A DNA stretch of 54,822 nt from an uncultured Microbacteriaceae bacterium (GCA_937872445.1 CALMSL010000198.1:1-54822), one strand, 5' to 3'. Positions 26,309 to 34,886 are shown, counted from the stretch's first letter. The notes: generated by a model from the sequence alone, not told the origin. Program-made: numbers and translations.

Positions 26309-26461
26309 ATGGCCACTCTTAGTGTTGCCGACGCTCGCAAGCACCTATCCGATGTCATCACCCGCTCGAAGAGCGGCGCAGTTTTCATCGAACGCCGCGG
26401 ACAGCGAGCCGCGGTGGTTGTGAGCCTTGAACAGTGCGTCCGGCAGCGGTCCGCGCGCTGA
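26309..26461 (+). pseudogene. Phd/YefM-family antitoxin, truncated
   Basis: A 50-residue ORF starting MATLSVADARKHLSDVITRS and continuing FIERRGQRAAVVVSLEQ, a canonical Phd/YefM DNA-binding domain. The family is usually 75-90 residues, and the C-terminal toxin-binding half is missing. After Gln42 the sequence runs into out-of-frame toxin DNA (CVRQRSAR, stop). An internal deletion that removed the end of the antitoxin and the first residues of the toxin explains this best. The DNA-binding part and its palindromic operator remain, so it may still repress. Confidence 0.6.
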
Positions 26462-26637
26462 AGCACATTGCTCATCAGGATCGTGAGCGGATTCGGAGCG
26501 CTATCGCCCTTCTCGGCGAAGACCCGCGACCAGCGGGGGCACGAGCGCGTCTCGTCAGCCAGGTGAATGACGTCTGTGCCAGCGCCAGTCACGTGAAGCG
26601 AATCGGCCCGTGTCCCGCATCCGTCGCGTGCGATTAG
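26434..26637 (+). pseudogene. RelE/ParE-type toxin remnant
   Basis: GTG-led frame reading VRPAAVRALKHIAHQDRERIRSAI then LLGEDPRPAGARARL, a good match to the first 40 residues of RelE/ParE toxins but lacking the usual first six or seven residues. After residue 43 the expected WRVRVGDYRV block is absent and the sequence degenerates. It overlaps the truncated antitoxin by 28 bases. Very unlikely to be an active toxin. Confidence 0.5.
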
Positions 26638-26969
26638 TCCGCAAGTCCGAGAATCACCAACAGGAGGCGCTCGACTTCCGTGAGCTGTTTGGAACTCAAT
26701 CGGCCCGCATGCCGGATGACGTTGGAGCGGCGCACAGTCGTCACTTTGTCGATCATCACGTAGCTGTCGGATTCCAATCCGTTCGATTCCTCTGACTGAA
26801 CCGGATATCGCAGAAGCGGGGCGTCAACGACGGTCGTGGTGAACGGGCACACGGTGACCGATTGTGTTCCGTGGAATCGGTCATCCTGGATGATCAGCGC
26901 CGGCCTGGGCTTGGAGGCGTACACACCCCCTGCCACCCACCAAATCTCGCCGCGCTTCACTCGTCCCAC
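26634..26969 (-). CDS. MazF/PemK-family endoribonuclease toxin
   Basis: A 111-residue toxin. The MazF signature VKRGEIWWVAGG at the N-terminus, then KPRPALIIQDD and TVCPFTTT, matches mRNA interferases that cut at short sequences. The length is normal and no damage is visible. The GTG start at 26969 lies within the end of the antitoxin gene (13-base overlap), so the two are coupled. Confidence 0.85.
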   Translation of the reverse strand: MGRVKRGEIWWVAGGVYASKPRPALIIQDDRFHGTQSVTVCPFTTTVVDAPLLRYPVQSEESNGLESDSYVMIDKVTTVRRSNVIRHAGRLSSKQLTEVERLLLVILGLAD

Positions 26970-27160
26970 TCAGCCGCTATGGCCTCGACGAACTCCTGGT
27001 CATCGGAGTGCCGGTCGGCTACCCCAACGGCAGTCGACTGTCTCGCAGCTTCGGCAGCAAACCGCTTTGATCGCACGTCCGGAACCCACACTTGTACGAG
27101 CCGTAGTCCTTGCGCGCGCATCCGCTCGCGATGTGCTTCCACTCGGTCTCTGACAGTCAT
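26957..27160 (-). CDS. MazE-like antitoxin (DUF3018 type)
   Basis: A 67-residue antitoxin beginning MTVRDRVEAHRERMRAQGLR, then VQVWVPDVRSKRFAAEA, typical of DUF3018/MazE-family antitoxins. The acidic C-terminus (DDQEFVEAIAAEWDE) would bind MazF. It precedes and overlaps the toxin gene, the normal order. A perfect 12-bp palindrome ten bases upstream is the probable autoregulatory operator. Confidence 0.82.
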   Translation of the reverse strand: MTVRDRVEAHRERMRAQGLRLVQVWVPDVRSKRFAAEAARQSTAVGVADRHSDDQEFVEAIAAEWDE

Positions 27161-27169
27161 ACGGCTAAT

Positions 27170-27181
27170 GTTACATGTAAC
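27170..27181. promoter_or_regulatory. Palindromic operator/promoter of mazEF
   Basis: GTTACATGTAAC is a perfect 12-bp palindrome. On the minus strand it overlaps a TAACAT -10-like box with TTGTCG upstream, so bound MazE-MazF would block the promoter. Confidence 0.5.
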
Positions 27182-27289
27182 GGATTGGCGACAAAAGGGT
27201 GTGATGAAAGTCGGTACCAGTGGCGTTTCTGTTGCGTGACGCCTACCTGTGCGGGCGCTGACTGAATTAGGGCCCCAGCCTGCCCCCGG

Positions 27290-27295
27290 TAAACT
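27290..27295 (+). promoter_or_regulatory. -10 box (TAAACT) for leaderless gpmA
   Basis: TAAACT followed by six bases and then the ATG at 27302. Confidence 0.5.
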
Positions 27296-27301
27296 GGCGG
27301 C

Positions 27302-28045
27302 ATGACGTACTCCCTCATCCTCCTTCGGCACGGGCAGTCCGAGTGGAACGAGAAGAACCTGTTCACCGGATGGGTGGATGTGCCGCTCACCGAGCTGGGG
27401 TGGCAGGAGGCACGCAACGCGGGGGAGCTGCTCGCCGCATCCGGACTTCTCCCCGACGTACAGTTCACGAGCCTGCTCAAGCGGGCGATCCACACCGCGA
27501 ACGAGACGCTGAAGACCGCGGATCGCGACTGGATTCCGGTGCAACGCAGCTGGCGCCTGAACGAGCGCCACTACGGTGCGCTGCAGGGAAAGAGCAAACC
27601 GGAGACACTCGCCGAGTTCGGCGAAGACCAGTTCATGACGTGGCGCCGCTCCTTCGACATTGCGCCGCCGCCGCTGGAGGATGACAGCGAATTCTCCCAG
27701 GCGAATGACCCGCGCTATGCCGGGCTCGGTGCGGAGCTTCCGCGCACGGAATGCCTCAAGGACGTGATTGCGCGGATGCTGCCCTATTGGTATTCCGACA
27801 TCACTCCGGTGCTCGCCGAGGGGAAAACGGTGCTGGTGACAGCCCACGGAAACTCGCTGCGCGCGCTCGTGAAGCACCTCGACGGCATTTCCGATGACGC
27901 GATCGCCGAACTGAACATTCCGACCGGGATTCCCCTCGTCTACGAACTGGGCGACGATTTCATGCCGGCGGAGCCGTCCCGCTACCTCGACCCGAATGCT
28001 GCCGCCGAGGGTGCAGCCGCGGTGGCCGCGCAGGGCAAGCACTGA
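27302..28045 (+). CDS. gpmA: 2,3-bisphosphoglycerate-dependent phosphoglycerate mutase
   Basis: A 247-residue glycolytic enzyme interconverting 3- and 2-phosphoglycerate through a phosphohistidine. The motif [20 protein letters not shown] (residues 5-24) carries the catalytic His. [14 protein letters not shown] and the second His in [15 protein letters not shown] are present. Its -10 box sits six bases before the ATG. It is followed by a thioredoxin-fold gene after 41 bases. Confidence 0.96.
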   Translation: MTYSLILLRHGQSEWNEKNLFTGWVDVPLTELGWQEARNAGELLAASGLLPDVQFTSLLKRAIHTANETLKTADRDWIPVQRSWRLNERHYGALQGKSKPETLAEFGEDQFMTWRRSFDIAPPPLEDDSEFSQANDPRYAGLGAELPRTECLKDVIARMLPYWYSDITPVLAEGKTVLVTAHGNSLRALVKHLDGISDDAIAELNIPTGIPLVYELGDDFMPAEPSRYLDPNAAAEGAAAVAAQGKH

Positions 28046-28086
28046 ATCATCCGACCTCAACCACCCAACAGAACGGGCGTGACAAC

Positions 28087-28857
28087 GTGGCCAGGAAAGA
28101 CTCCAACCGCATCCTCGAAATCCGGGAGAAAGCGAATCAGCAGCGTCGTGAGCAGCAGCGCGTGGAAAAGCGCAAGACGATTCTGATCCAGTCCGGTATC
28201 GCCGTCGGGATCATCGTGGTCGTCGCGGCGGTCGTCGGAGGCATCCTCTGGGCTCAAAGCTCCCGCACGCCGTCCGCGCCGCCCACCGCGAGCGGGACGA
28301 TTTCACTGCAGGGCACGCCGAACATCCCGTTCGGTATCAGCGGCACTGCCGTGACGGTGGGGATGGCGGGCGCGCCGGTCACGATCGATCTGTACGAGGA
28401 CTATTCCTGCCCGCACTGCGCAGACTACGAGGCGGCCGTCGGGCCGACCCTCTTGAAGCTCGTCGCCAGCGGCGATGCGATCGTGAACTTCCATCCGATC
28501 AAGATCGTCACCGGGTACGGGCTCGCCGCAGGTTCTGCTGCGGCGTGCGTTGCCGAGAATAATGCGCAAAAGTGGCCGGACTTCCACACGGCGTTGTTCG
28601 CGAACCACAGCCAGACGTCTGACGGTTGGGGGGCGAAGGACTTCGTTGCCTTCGCCGGCTCGATGGGCATCACCGACAAGGACACGGTGGCGTGCATCAC
28701 GGATGCGCGCTATACGGACTGGATCACCTCCAACACGGCTGCGTCCCGCGATGCTGGCGTCACCGGCACTCCGACGCTCTTCATCAACGGCAAGCAGCAG
28801 TCGAGCCTTCCCGGCCCGGACCAGCTGATCGCCGCCGTGAACGCCGCCAAAGGTTAA
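28087..28857 (+). CDS. Membrane-anchored DsbA-like thioredoxin-fold protein
   Basis: A 256-residue protein with a charged cytosolic N-terminus (about 1-34), one membrane helix (about 37-58) and an extracellular DsbA-like domain. The active-site motif is CPHC in YEDYSCPHCADYE (about residue 105), and a cis-Pro loop is seen in GVTGTPTLFINGK. It probably forms or isomerises disulfides in exported proteins. A paralogue with CPIC lies near 42 kb. The GTG start at 28087 gives the N-terminus ARKDSNRILEIRE. Confidence 0.9.
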   Translation: MARKDSNRILEIREKANQQRREQQRVEKRKTILIQSGIAVGIIVVVAAVVGGILWAQSSRTPSAPPTASGTISLQGTPNIPFGISGTAVTVGMAGAPVTIDLYEDYSCPHCADYEAAVGPTLLKLVASGDAIVNFHPIKIVTGYGLAAGSAAACVAENNAQKWPDFHTALFANHSQTSDGWGAKDFVAFAGSMGITDKDTVACITDARYTDWITSNTAASRDAGVTGTPTLFINGKQQSSLPGPDQLIAAVNAAKG

Positions 28858-28874
28858 CCGCACCCCCACCGCTC

Positions 28875-28892
28875 ACTTTCATCATTCAGGAG
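28875..28892. repeat. Second copy of the 18-base glyA-folD repeat arm
   Basis: Identical to 1093-1110 over 18 bases, again just downstream of a gene end (dsbA-like). Only one arm is seen here; no inverted partner lies nearby. Confidence 0.6.
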
Positions 28893-28907
28893 CGTGTGTG
28901 ACGCAAG

Positions 28908-30071
28908 TCAACTCGCGGGGAGAGCGAACAGGGTGATCGCCGCCATGAGCACGGCGATGATGCCGAATCCGACCTTTCGCCACCAACCCGCCGAGGTGCG
29001 GTGGGCGATGACCGCTTCGATCGCGTAGTACGCGGCGAAGGCGCGAGAGGCGACCGTGACGAGCACGAGCAGCGGCAGCGTGCTGATGAGGGCGATCGCC
29101 AGCACCCCGGTGATGAGGTAGGGCCGCGGACCGGAAAACCAGTGACCGAAGCCGCGCAGGTTGCCGTCCGCGGCAGAAACGTCGGCGATGGCCGCGCTGA
29201 ACTGGCTCAGGATGGCGGAAAGCACGAGCGGCAGGATTAGCCAGGGTGCTGCGCGGGCCGTGATCGTCAGCAGCGTGTCATCCGCGCCCGCGGCGGTGCC
29301 GAGCCCCATCACCGGGGTTGCGACGATCACGAAGGCCACATAGATTCCCGCGGCGACCAGTTGAGCGACCCTCGACGCGCGGATTCTGGTTCGCGCGTCG
29401 TAGTGGCTCTTCAGGAAGCGCACGGTTTCGAAACCCTGCACGGTGATCACGGTGCCGCCCAAAATCAAAAGGATCATCCACGGATCGGTGTCCGGGATCG
29501 GCGGCAGAGTCAAACTGCCTTCGCCGATCAAGCCAGCATCGTGGACCAGGAGCGCGACCACGAGGACCGCAGTGAGGGCGAGCACGGTGGTCAGCGAGTA
29601 CCGGTCCAGGCGGTCGAGACCCCGGAATCCGCGGAACGAACCGATCGCGACGATGAGCACGACGGCGGCGCCCGCAATCACGGACTCCAGCACGGTGTCG
29701 CCGCCGGATTCGAAGAACCCCACGATGTACTGGGCCATGATCCTCAGGTACAGCGCCACCGAGATCACGTACGCGACGACGATCACGGCGTCGCCGACCC
29801 GGTTGATGAGGGCGGTCGCCGCGTCGAGGGTGCCTTCCTCCTCCGCGGTTTCGACGGCGGTGACGTTGTGGCGGATCACCGTGCCGACGAACCAGGCGAG
29901 CACGCTGATGCCGATGGCGCCGACGAGGGCGAGAGCCCCGAGGGTGCGTTCCAGGATCGGGATGATGATGAGCAGCCCTGATCCGAGAATCGATGCCAGC
30001 GGGGTCACGGTCGCGGCGAGCACCCGTCGCAACGGGGGCGAGCCCGTGGCGGGTCTCGCGCGGGACGTCAT
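28908..30071 (-). CDS. Polytopic membrane transporter, APC/LeuT-type
   Basis: A 387-residue integral membrane protein with about 11 hydrophobic segments. The first helix is broken by small residues (TPLASILGSGLLIIIP), typical of amino acid/polyamine or NRAMP-like carriers with a LeuT fold. The substrate cannot be told. The start codon overlaps the phoU stop by one base, so it is expressed with phoU, but I see no direct phosphate signature. Confidence 0.65.
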   Translation of the reverse strand: MTSRARPATGSPPLRRVLAATVTPLASILGSGLLIIIPILERTLGALALVGAIGISVLAWFVGTVIRHNVTAVETAEEEGTLDAATALINRVGDAVIVVAYVISVALYLRIMAQYIVGFFESGGDTVLESVIAGAAVVLIVAIGSFRGFRGLDRLDRYSLTTVLALTAVLVVALLVHDAGLIGEGSLTLPPIPDTDPWMILLILGGTVITVQGFETVRFLKSHYDARTRIRASRVAQLVAAGIYVAFVIVATPVMGLGTAAGADDTLLTITARAAPWLILPLVLSAILSQFSAAIADVSAADGNLRGFGHWFSGPRPYLITGVLAIALISTLPLLVLVTVASRAFAAYYAIEAVIAHRTSAGWWRKVGFGIIAVLMAAITLFALPAS

Positions 30072-30730
30072 CAGGAGGCGGGGTAGCTAACCTGCCAGTC
30101 GCCCGTCGCCAGGTACTGGACCTTTTTCGCGATCGACACCGCGTGGTCGGCGAAACGTTCGTGGTATCGGGATGCGAGGGTGGCGTCCACGGTGTCTTCG
30201 GCTCCGCCCTTCCACGACTCGCTGAGGACCTTCTCGAACACGCTCAGGTGCAGTTCGTCGATGCGGTCGTCGTCGTTGCGGATCTCCTCCGCGATGCGCA
30301 CATCCTCGGTTTCGAGCAGCAGGGTGAGCTTCCTGGCCACCTCCACGTCGAGGCGCCCCATTTCGGCGAACGTTGACCGCAGCGTCTTCGGGACGACCTT
30401 TTCCGGGAAACGGTATCGGGCCAGTTGGGCGATGTGTTCGCTCATGTCGCCCATCCGTTCGAGGGATGCGGAGATCCGCAGGGCGCTCACGACGATGCGC
30501 AGGTCGCGCGCTACGGGTTGCTGTCTGGCGAGGATGTTGATCGCCAGTTCGTCGAGGCTGACCGTGAGTTCATCGATTTTGTCGTCGTCGGCGATGACAG
30601 TTTCGGCAAGTGTCACGTTCGACTCGTTGAACGCGCTCACCGCGTTCTCGATCGACTTTTGCACGAGAGCGGCGATGTCGACGAGGCGGTCCTGCACCTC
30701 GCGCAACTCCTGCTGGAACACTTCGCGCAT
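30071..30730 (-). CDS. phoU: Phosphate signalling protein PhoU
   Basis: A 219-residue all-helical cytosolic protein of two PhoU repeats. It links the Pst transporter to the sensor kinase and keeps the Pho response off when phosphate is ample. The metal-binding DDDKIDEL and DDDRIDELH motifs (one per repeat) are present, as is SASLERMGDMSEHIAQLAR. AGGAAAGGA precedes the ATG. It is divergent from senX3-regX3 with a PHO box between. Confidence 0.95.
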   Translation of the reverse strand: MREVFQQELREVQDRLVDIAALVQKSIENAVSAFNESNVTLAETVIADDDKIDELTVSLDELAINILARQQPVARDLRIVVSALRISASLERMGDMSEHIAQLARYRFPEKVVPKTLRSTFAEMGRLDVEVARKLTLLLETEDVRIAEEIRNDDDRIDELHLSVFEKVLSESWKGGAEDTVDATLASRYHERFADHAVSIAKKVQYLATGDWQVSYPAS

Positions 30731-30783
30731 TGTCGATCCTTTCCTGCGGTTCGCTATCGGATGCCGTCATCCTCACTCCCCGA

Positions 30784-30812
30784 GGTTAACAACTGGTGAC
30801 CACAACGTGAAC
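30784..30812 (-). promoter_or_regulatory. PHO box between phoU and senX3
   Basis: Read on the minus strand, GTTCACG (30812-30806), GGTCACC (30801-30795) and GTTAACC (30790-30784) occur at exact 11-base steps, the actinobacterial PHO box format. The orientation fits phoU, but the site could also control senX3. Confidence 0.7.
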
Positions 30813-30870
30813 GTTCGGCTGTTTCACTGCCCGCTGGCACCCGTCGGTCACTTCTCCACGAGGAAGTAAC

Positions 30871-30876
30871 TAATCT
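30871..30876 (+). promoter_or_regulatory. -10 box (TAATCT) for leaderless senX3
   Basis: TAATCT ends seven bases before the ATG at 30884; no ribosome binding site lies between. Confidence 0.5.
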
Positions 30877-30883
30877 AGTCGCT

Positions 30884-32038
30884 ATGGACTCCACCTGGCT
30901 GGTGCCCGCCGCACTCGCGTTCGGTGTCGTTGTCGGGGCGGGAATCGTCACCATCGTCTACCTTGCTGCGCGTCGCGGTGATCGAGCGGTCAAGGTGGTC
31001 TCCCCTTCGGTGCCGGATGGCGTCGATCAGGTCATCGATGCGCTGGATTCGGGCGGGGTGGTTCTCGACCCGTCGAACAACGTGGTGAAGGCGAGCCCGG
31101 GCGCCCTCGCGTTCGGGTTGGTGTGGAACCAGGCTCTCGTGCATCCGGAACTGGTGGCGATCGTGGATCGGGTGCGCAAGACCGGGGAGTCGGTCAGCGA
31201 GGAGCTTGAGCTTCCGCGCGGCCCGCTGGGTGATGCGAACATCTACCTGTTCGTTCGCGCTGCGAGGCTCGGTTCGCGGTATGTGCTGTTGCTCGCGGAG
31301 GACCGCACGGAGGGTTACAAACTGGATGCTGTCCGCCGCGACTTCGTCGCCAACATCAGCCACGAGCTGAAGACGCCCATTGGCGCGGTGAGCCTTCTCG
31401 CTGAGGCGCTGCAGGCGGCGGCGAAGGAGCCGGACCAGGTGAAGCGTTTCGCGAAGCGGCTGACGAAGGAGTCGGACCGGCTGGCGAGGATCACCCAGGA
31501 GATCATCGAGTTGTCGCGGTTGCAGGCCGCGGATGCGCTGAGCAAACCGGAGACCGTGGAGATCGATCACGTCGTCGCTGCGGCAATCGACCAGAACCGG
31601 GTGGTCGCCGAGGCGCGCAATGTGACGATGGCCAGCGGCGGGGATGCCGGGATCCAGGTTTTCGGCGACGAGTCGCTTCTCGTGGTGGCCGTGCACAACC
31701 TCATTTCGAATGCGATCGTGTATTCGTCGAAGGGGTCGCGCGTGGGGATTGGCGTGAGCAGCGTCGACGGGATTGTGGAGATTGCGGTCACCGATCAGGG
31801 AATTGGCATCCCGCCGGAGGAGCTGGATCGCGTTTTCGAGCGGTTCTACCGGATCGACCCGGCCCGGTCGCGGCACACCGGCGGAACCGGGTTGGGGTTG
31901 AGCATTGTGAAACACGTGGTCCAGAATCACGGAGGGGACGTTCGGGTGTGGTCCCAGCACGGGTACGGGTCGACGTTCACGATCCGGCTGCCTGAGGCGA
32001 GCCATGCCACGTCGGCGTCGTTGGGTGAGATTGCGTGA
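30884..32038 (+). CDS. senX3: Phosphate-responsive sensor histidine kinase SenX3
   Basis: A 384-residue kinase with a single N-terminal membrane helix (about 6-28), a PAS-like region (about 45-140), the phosphoacceptor motif NISHELKTPIGA with His160, and the ATPase boxes NAIVYSSKGS, VTDQGIGIP and GTGLGLSIVKH. Lack of a large extracellular loop fits SenX3, which senses phosphate through Pst and PhoU. It overlaps regX3 by four bases (GTGA). Confidence 0.94.
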   Translation: MDSTWLVPAALAFGVVVGAGIVTIVYLAARRGDRAVKVVSPSVPDGVDQVIDALDSGGVVLDPSNNVVKASPGALAFGLVWNQALVHPELVAIVDRVRKTGESVSEELELPRGPLGDANIYLFVRAARLGSRYVLLLAEDRTEGYKLDAVRRDFVANISHELKTPIGAVSLLAEALQAAAKEPDQVKRFAKRLTKESDRLARITQEIIELSRLQAADALSKPETVEIDHVVAAAIDQNRVVAEARNVTMASGGDAGIQVFGDESLLVVAVHNLISNAIVYSSKGSRVGIGVSSVDGIVEIAVTDQGIGIPPEELDRVFERFYRIDPARSRHTGGTGLGLSIVKHVVQNHGGDVRVWSQHGYGSTFTIRLPEASHATSASLGEIA

Positions 32039-32715
32039 CCCATATTCTGATCGTCGAGGATGAGCGGTCGCTCAGCGAGCCCCTTGCCTTCCTTCTGCAG
32101 CGCGAGGGGTACCGAACGACGATCGCGAAGGACGGTCCCGGCGCGATCGCCGCGTTCGATCGGGAGTCCCCGGATCTGGTCCTGCTGGATCTCATGCTTC
32201 CCGGGTTCCCGGGAACTGAGGTGTGCCGGCAGGTGAGGGCGAAGTCGAGCGTCCCGATCATCATGCTCACGGCGAAGGACAGTGAGAGTGACATCGTGGT
32301 GGGCCTGGAACTGGGTGCCGACGATTACATGACGAAGCCGTATTCGTCGCGGGAACTGCTGGCCCGTATCCGCGCTGTGCTTCGACGCCAACTCGATGTC
32401 GGCGAGGGTGCGGATGCGGTGCTCACCCGAGGCGATGTCGAGATGGATGTGGAGAGGCATTCGGTTGCCGTTCGCGGCGCCCAGGTGCCTATGCCGCTCA
32501 AAGAGTACGAACTGCTGGAGTTTTTTCTGCGCAATGCCGGTCGGGTGCTGACGCGCGGCCAGTTGATCGAGCGGGTGTGGGGGGCCGACTATGTGGGCGA
32601 CACGAAGACGCTGGATGTGCACGTGAAACGCATCCGCGGACGCATCGAACTCGATCCGGCGAATCCGGTGATGCTCGTGACGGTGCGGGGGCTCGGGTAC
32701 CGGTTCGAGGAGTGA
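32035..32715 (+). CDS. regX3: OmpR-family response regulator RegX3
   Basis: A 226-residue DNA-binding regulator. The receiver has the acidic pair near residue 8 (IVEDE), phosphoacceptor Asp52 (LLDLMLP) and a conserved Lys in MLTAKDSESD. The winged helix has LKEYELLEFFLRNAGRVLTRGQLIERVWG and TLDVHVKRIRGRIE. It is expected to bind the PHO boxes at 19.2 and 30.8 kb. The GTG start is coupled to senX3. Confidence 0.95.
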   Translation: MTHILIVEDERSLSEPLAFLLQREGYRTTIAKDGPGAIAAFDRESPDLVLLDLMLPGFPGTEVCRQVRAKSSVPIIMLTAKDSESDIVVGLELGADDYMTKPYSSRELLARIRAVLRRQLDVGEGADAVLTRGDVEMDVERHSVAVRGAQVPMPLKEYELLEFFLRNAGRVLTRGQLIERVWGADYVGDTKTLDVHVKRIRGRIELDPANPVMLVTVRGLGYRFEE

Positions 32716-32718
32716 GGC

Positions 32719-33204
32719 CTACGGCGCGGGGGTGCTCTCCGGCGCGAGGCTCGCGTACTCGCCGTTAGGTGCGAGCACGGGGAGCCACATTTGTTTGCCC
32801 GTGACGTCGCCGTATTGGAAGAACACCGGGAACAGGCTTCCCGCCGGCGCGGCGATTCCGCTCAGGACGAGCTTGCCGGCGTCGGGCCCGCCGAGGCTTT
32901 TCACGGAGTTCGCGTTCACGAAGACGCTGTCGTTGACTTTCGTCTTGTCGGCGTTCTCGTACTGCACGTTCACGTCGACGCCGTACGCGGAATGGTTGAC
33001 GACGTTGATGAGGAGGCTGGCGGTTTTGCCGTCCGCGGTCACGAGGGCCGTGTTTTCGAGCTGGATGTCGCCGATGGTCGCACTGATGCCGTCGCTCGCG
33101 TCGTATTTCGTCGTCGTCGCCTGGTCGGTGATGAAGGTGCAGCCCGTCGTGCCGATGGCCAACAGGGCGACGAGGGCGGCGCTCGCGGCCAGACGTGCTC
33201 TCAC
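32719..33204 (-). CDS. Putative lipoprotein, unknown function
   Basis: A 161-residue protein with signal peptide 1-21 and Cys22 after IGTTG. The mature domain is beta-rich (SLLINVVNHSAYGVDVNVQYENAD), resembling small copper-chaperone-like or Ig-like exported domains, but no family is assigned. The GTG at 33204 is chosen for the GGAGGA site seven bases upstream. It converges on regX3 with three bases between stops. Confidence 0.75.
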   Translation of the reverse strand: MRARLAASAALVALLAIGTTGCTFITDQATTTKYDASDGISATIGDIQLENTALVTADGKTASLLINVVNHSAYGVDVNVQYENADKTKVNDSVFVNANSVKSLGGPDAGKLVLSGIAAPAGSLFPVFFQYGDVTGKQMWLPVLAPNGEYASLAPESTPAP

Positions 33205-33334
33205 AGGTTCCTCCGAGTGTGAAAATCGGTGCCGTCCGCGGGGTATGCGACCCACGGACTCTGTTGCGAGTTTAGCCTAGCGCCCGCGGCCCCCGGGGCG
33301 AGGATTGGCCATCCGGCCGCTCAGCCCCCTGTGG

Positions 33335-33340
33335 TAAACT
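33335..33340 (+). promoter_or_regulatory. -10 box (TAAACT) for carD
   Basis: TAAACT 26 bases before the carD ATG, with GGAATGGAG as ribosome binding site. Confidence 0.5.
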
Positions 33341-33366
33341 TTTGGTCGCGGAATGGAGCCTATTCA

Positions 33367-33849
33367 ATGCTTTTCGAAGTCGGCGAGACTGTCGTTTACC
33401 CCCATCACGGGGCAGCAACCATCACAGAGGTCAAGAAGCGCACCGTTCGAGGTGAAGAGAAGCTCTATCTGAAACTCAACGTCACTCAGGGCGACCTCAC
33501 CATCGAAGTTCCCGCCGAGAACGTCGACCTCGTCGGCGTCCGGGATGTCATCGGGCGCGAAGGCCTCGACAAGGTTTTCGAAGTCCTGCGCGCACCGTTC
33601 ACGGAGGAGCCCACCAACTGGTCACGCCGGTACAAGGCGAACCTCGAGAAGCTCGCCTCCGGCGACGTCATCAAGGTTTCCGAAGTCGTTCGCGACCTGT
33701 GGCGCCGCGACCAGGACCGCGGCCTTTCCGCCGGCGAGAAGCGGATGCTCGCGAAAGCCCGTCAGATTCTCATCTCCGAGCTCGCGTTGGCCGAGAAAAC
33801 CGACGAAGAGAAGGCATCCAGCGTTCTCGACGAGGTCCTCGCCTCCTAG
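33367..33849 (+). CDS. carD: RNA polymerase-binding transcription factor CarD
   Basis: A 160-residue regulator that binds the RNA polymerase beta subunit and stabilises open complexes, notably at rRNA promoters. The N-terminal Tudor-like domain begins [19 protein letters not shown]. The C-terminal helical part includes the DNA-wedging Trp region [16 protein letters not shown]. The ATG at 33367 is chosen for family length and the upstream site. Its stop shares a CTAG with the convergent MBL gene. Confidence 0.95.
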   Translation: MLFEVGETVVYPHHGAATITEVKKRTVRGEEKLYLKLNVTQGDLTIEVPAENVDLVGVRDVIGREGLDKVFEVLRAPFTEEPTNWSRRYKANLEKLASGDVIKVSEVVRDLWRRDQDRGLSAGEKRMLAKARQILISELALAEKTDEEKASSVLDEVLAS

Positions 33850-34826
33850 ATCCGTCGGGCGGCGCGCTCCTCGTGCAACGAGGTTTGCGACAGCGCCGAA
33901 AGCAACGGCAACCCCGATAGATTGCTCCACCCGGCCGTCCAGGTGAGTTGCGATGCAACATCCCACACGGTGGAACTTGGATCGCGCAACGCCGCGACCT
34001 CGCTCGTGCGGTTCTCGTGGTGCGACGCCGTTTCCGCACTGCGCTGTGCGATCCCCGTGAACCGGTATCCGTGGCCGGGCAACGCCTCGAAGGCATCCAA
34101 TTCGGAGACGACGGCAAGCGAAGCGAGGTAGTGGTCGATCGGGCTGCCGTCCGGCGTGCCGCCCAAACCGATGCCGGGGAACTGGTTCGGCAACAGCAGG
34201 TCGCCGAGGAACACCACGTCCCATTCGTCGTCGACGAACGCGAGATGCCCCGCGGTGTGGCCCGGCGTGTGTACCGCGCGCACGGCGCGGCCCGGAATAT
34301 CCAGAAGCTCGCCATCCTCCAGCAACCGGTCGGCCGTGAACGACGGCCAGCGGCTGCGCAAGTGGGCTGCCTGCAGCAACTCCGCCCGACGGTCATCCGG
34401 CACACCCCAACCGGCGAGCCGTGCGAGAACCTCCTCGTCGGCCAGCGGAGCGGACAACTCGTCGATGCCGTCCTGCTCGATCCGGTGCAGGGCGACGGGA
34501 GCTCCGGTCGCTGCCCTGATCCTCGCCGCCATCCCCAGATGGTCGGGGTGAAGGTGCGTGACCGTCACCGACGAGACATCCGACAGCGAACGCTCCAGCG
34601 TGCCGAGAACTTCCCCGAGCCCGGCCCAGTTCTCGTCGGTATCCCACCCCGTGTCGATGAGGTGCACGCCGCCGCGGGCATCCACCAGCACGTAGCTGAG
34701 CGTGAAGTGGGGCAGCGTGCCCGGCTGGCGAAGGCCGTAACAGAACAGCCCATCCCGAACCTGCTCGAGGGGCGGAACCCCGTCGCCCGCTGCGGCCTGA
34801 AACTGGGAGTCGCTCGTGGGTTGCAT
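33846..34826 (-). CDS. MBL-fold metallo-hydrolase
   Basis: A 326-residue metallo-beta-lactamase-fold enzyme. The binuclear metal motif [13 protein letters not shown] is clear, followed by [12 protein letters not shown] and GDLLLP, and a late GHGYRFTG. An extra C-terminal helical part ([13 protein letters not shown]) resembles glyoxalase II-like hydrolases. The substrate is unknown. The ATG at 34826 is chosen because a TAGCAT -10 box sits seven bases upstream; an ATG 24 bases earlier (34850) is an alternative. Confidence 0.87.
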   Translation of the reverse strand: MQPTSDSQFQAAAGDGVPPLEQVRDGLFCYGLRQPGTLPHFTLSYVLVDARGGVHLIDTGWDTDENWAGLGEVLGTLERSLSDVSSVTVTHLHPDHLGMAARIRAATGAPVALHRIEQDGIDELSAPLADEEVLARLAGWGVPDDRRAELLQAAHLRSRWPSFTADRLLEDGELLDIPGRAVRAVHTPGHTAGHLAFVDDEWDVVFLGDLLLPNQFPGIGLGGTPDGSPIDHYLASLAVVSELDAFEALPGHGYRFTGIAQRSAETASHHENRTSEVAALRDPSSTVWDVASQLTWTAGWSNLSGLPLLSALSQTSLHEERAARRI

Positions 34827-34833
34827 CCCTTCG

Positions 34834-34839
34834 ATGCTA
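34834..34839 (-). promoter_or_regulatory. -10 box (TAGCAT) for leaderless MBL hydrolase
   Basis: On the minus strand, seven bases before the ATG at 34826. Back-to-back with the cysS promoter. Confidence 0.4.
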
Positions 34840-34874
34840 GTCGACACCATCCGTCGCCCCGCAGGGTCAGCAAG

Positions 34875-34880
34875 TAGGCT
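34875..34880 (+). promoter_or_regulatory. -10 box (TAGGCT) for leaderless cysS
   Basis: TAGGCT followed by six bases and then GTG 34887. Confidence 0.5.
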
Positions 34881-34886
34881 TTGCCT

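Noticed and set aside
26434-26637. Functional RelE toxin
   Set aside because: The start residues and the conserved C-terminal strand are missing and the paired antitoxin is truncated.
27199-27209. Further copy of the glyA-folD repeat arm
   Set aside because: Only ten bases (TGATGAAAGT) match, compatible with chance.
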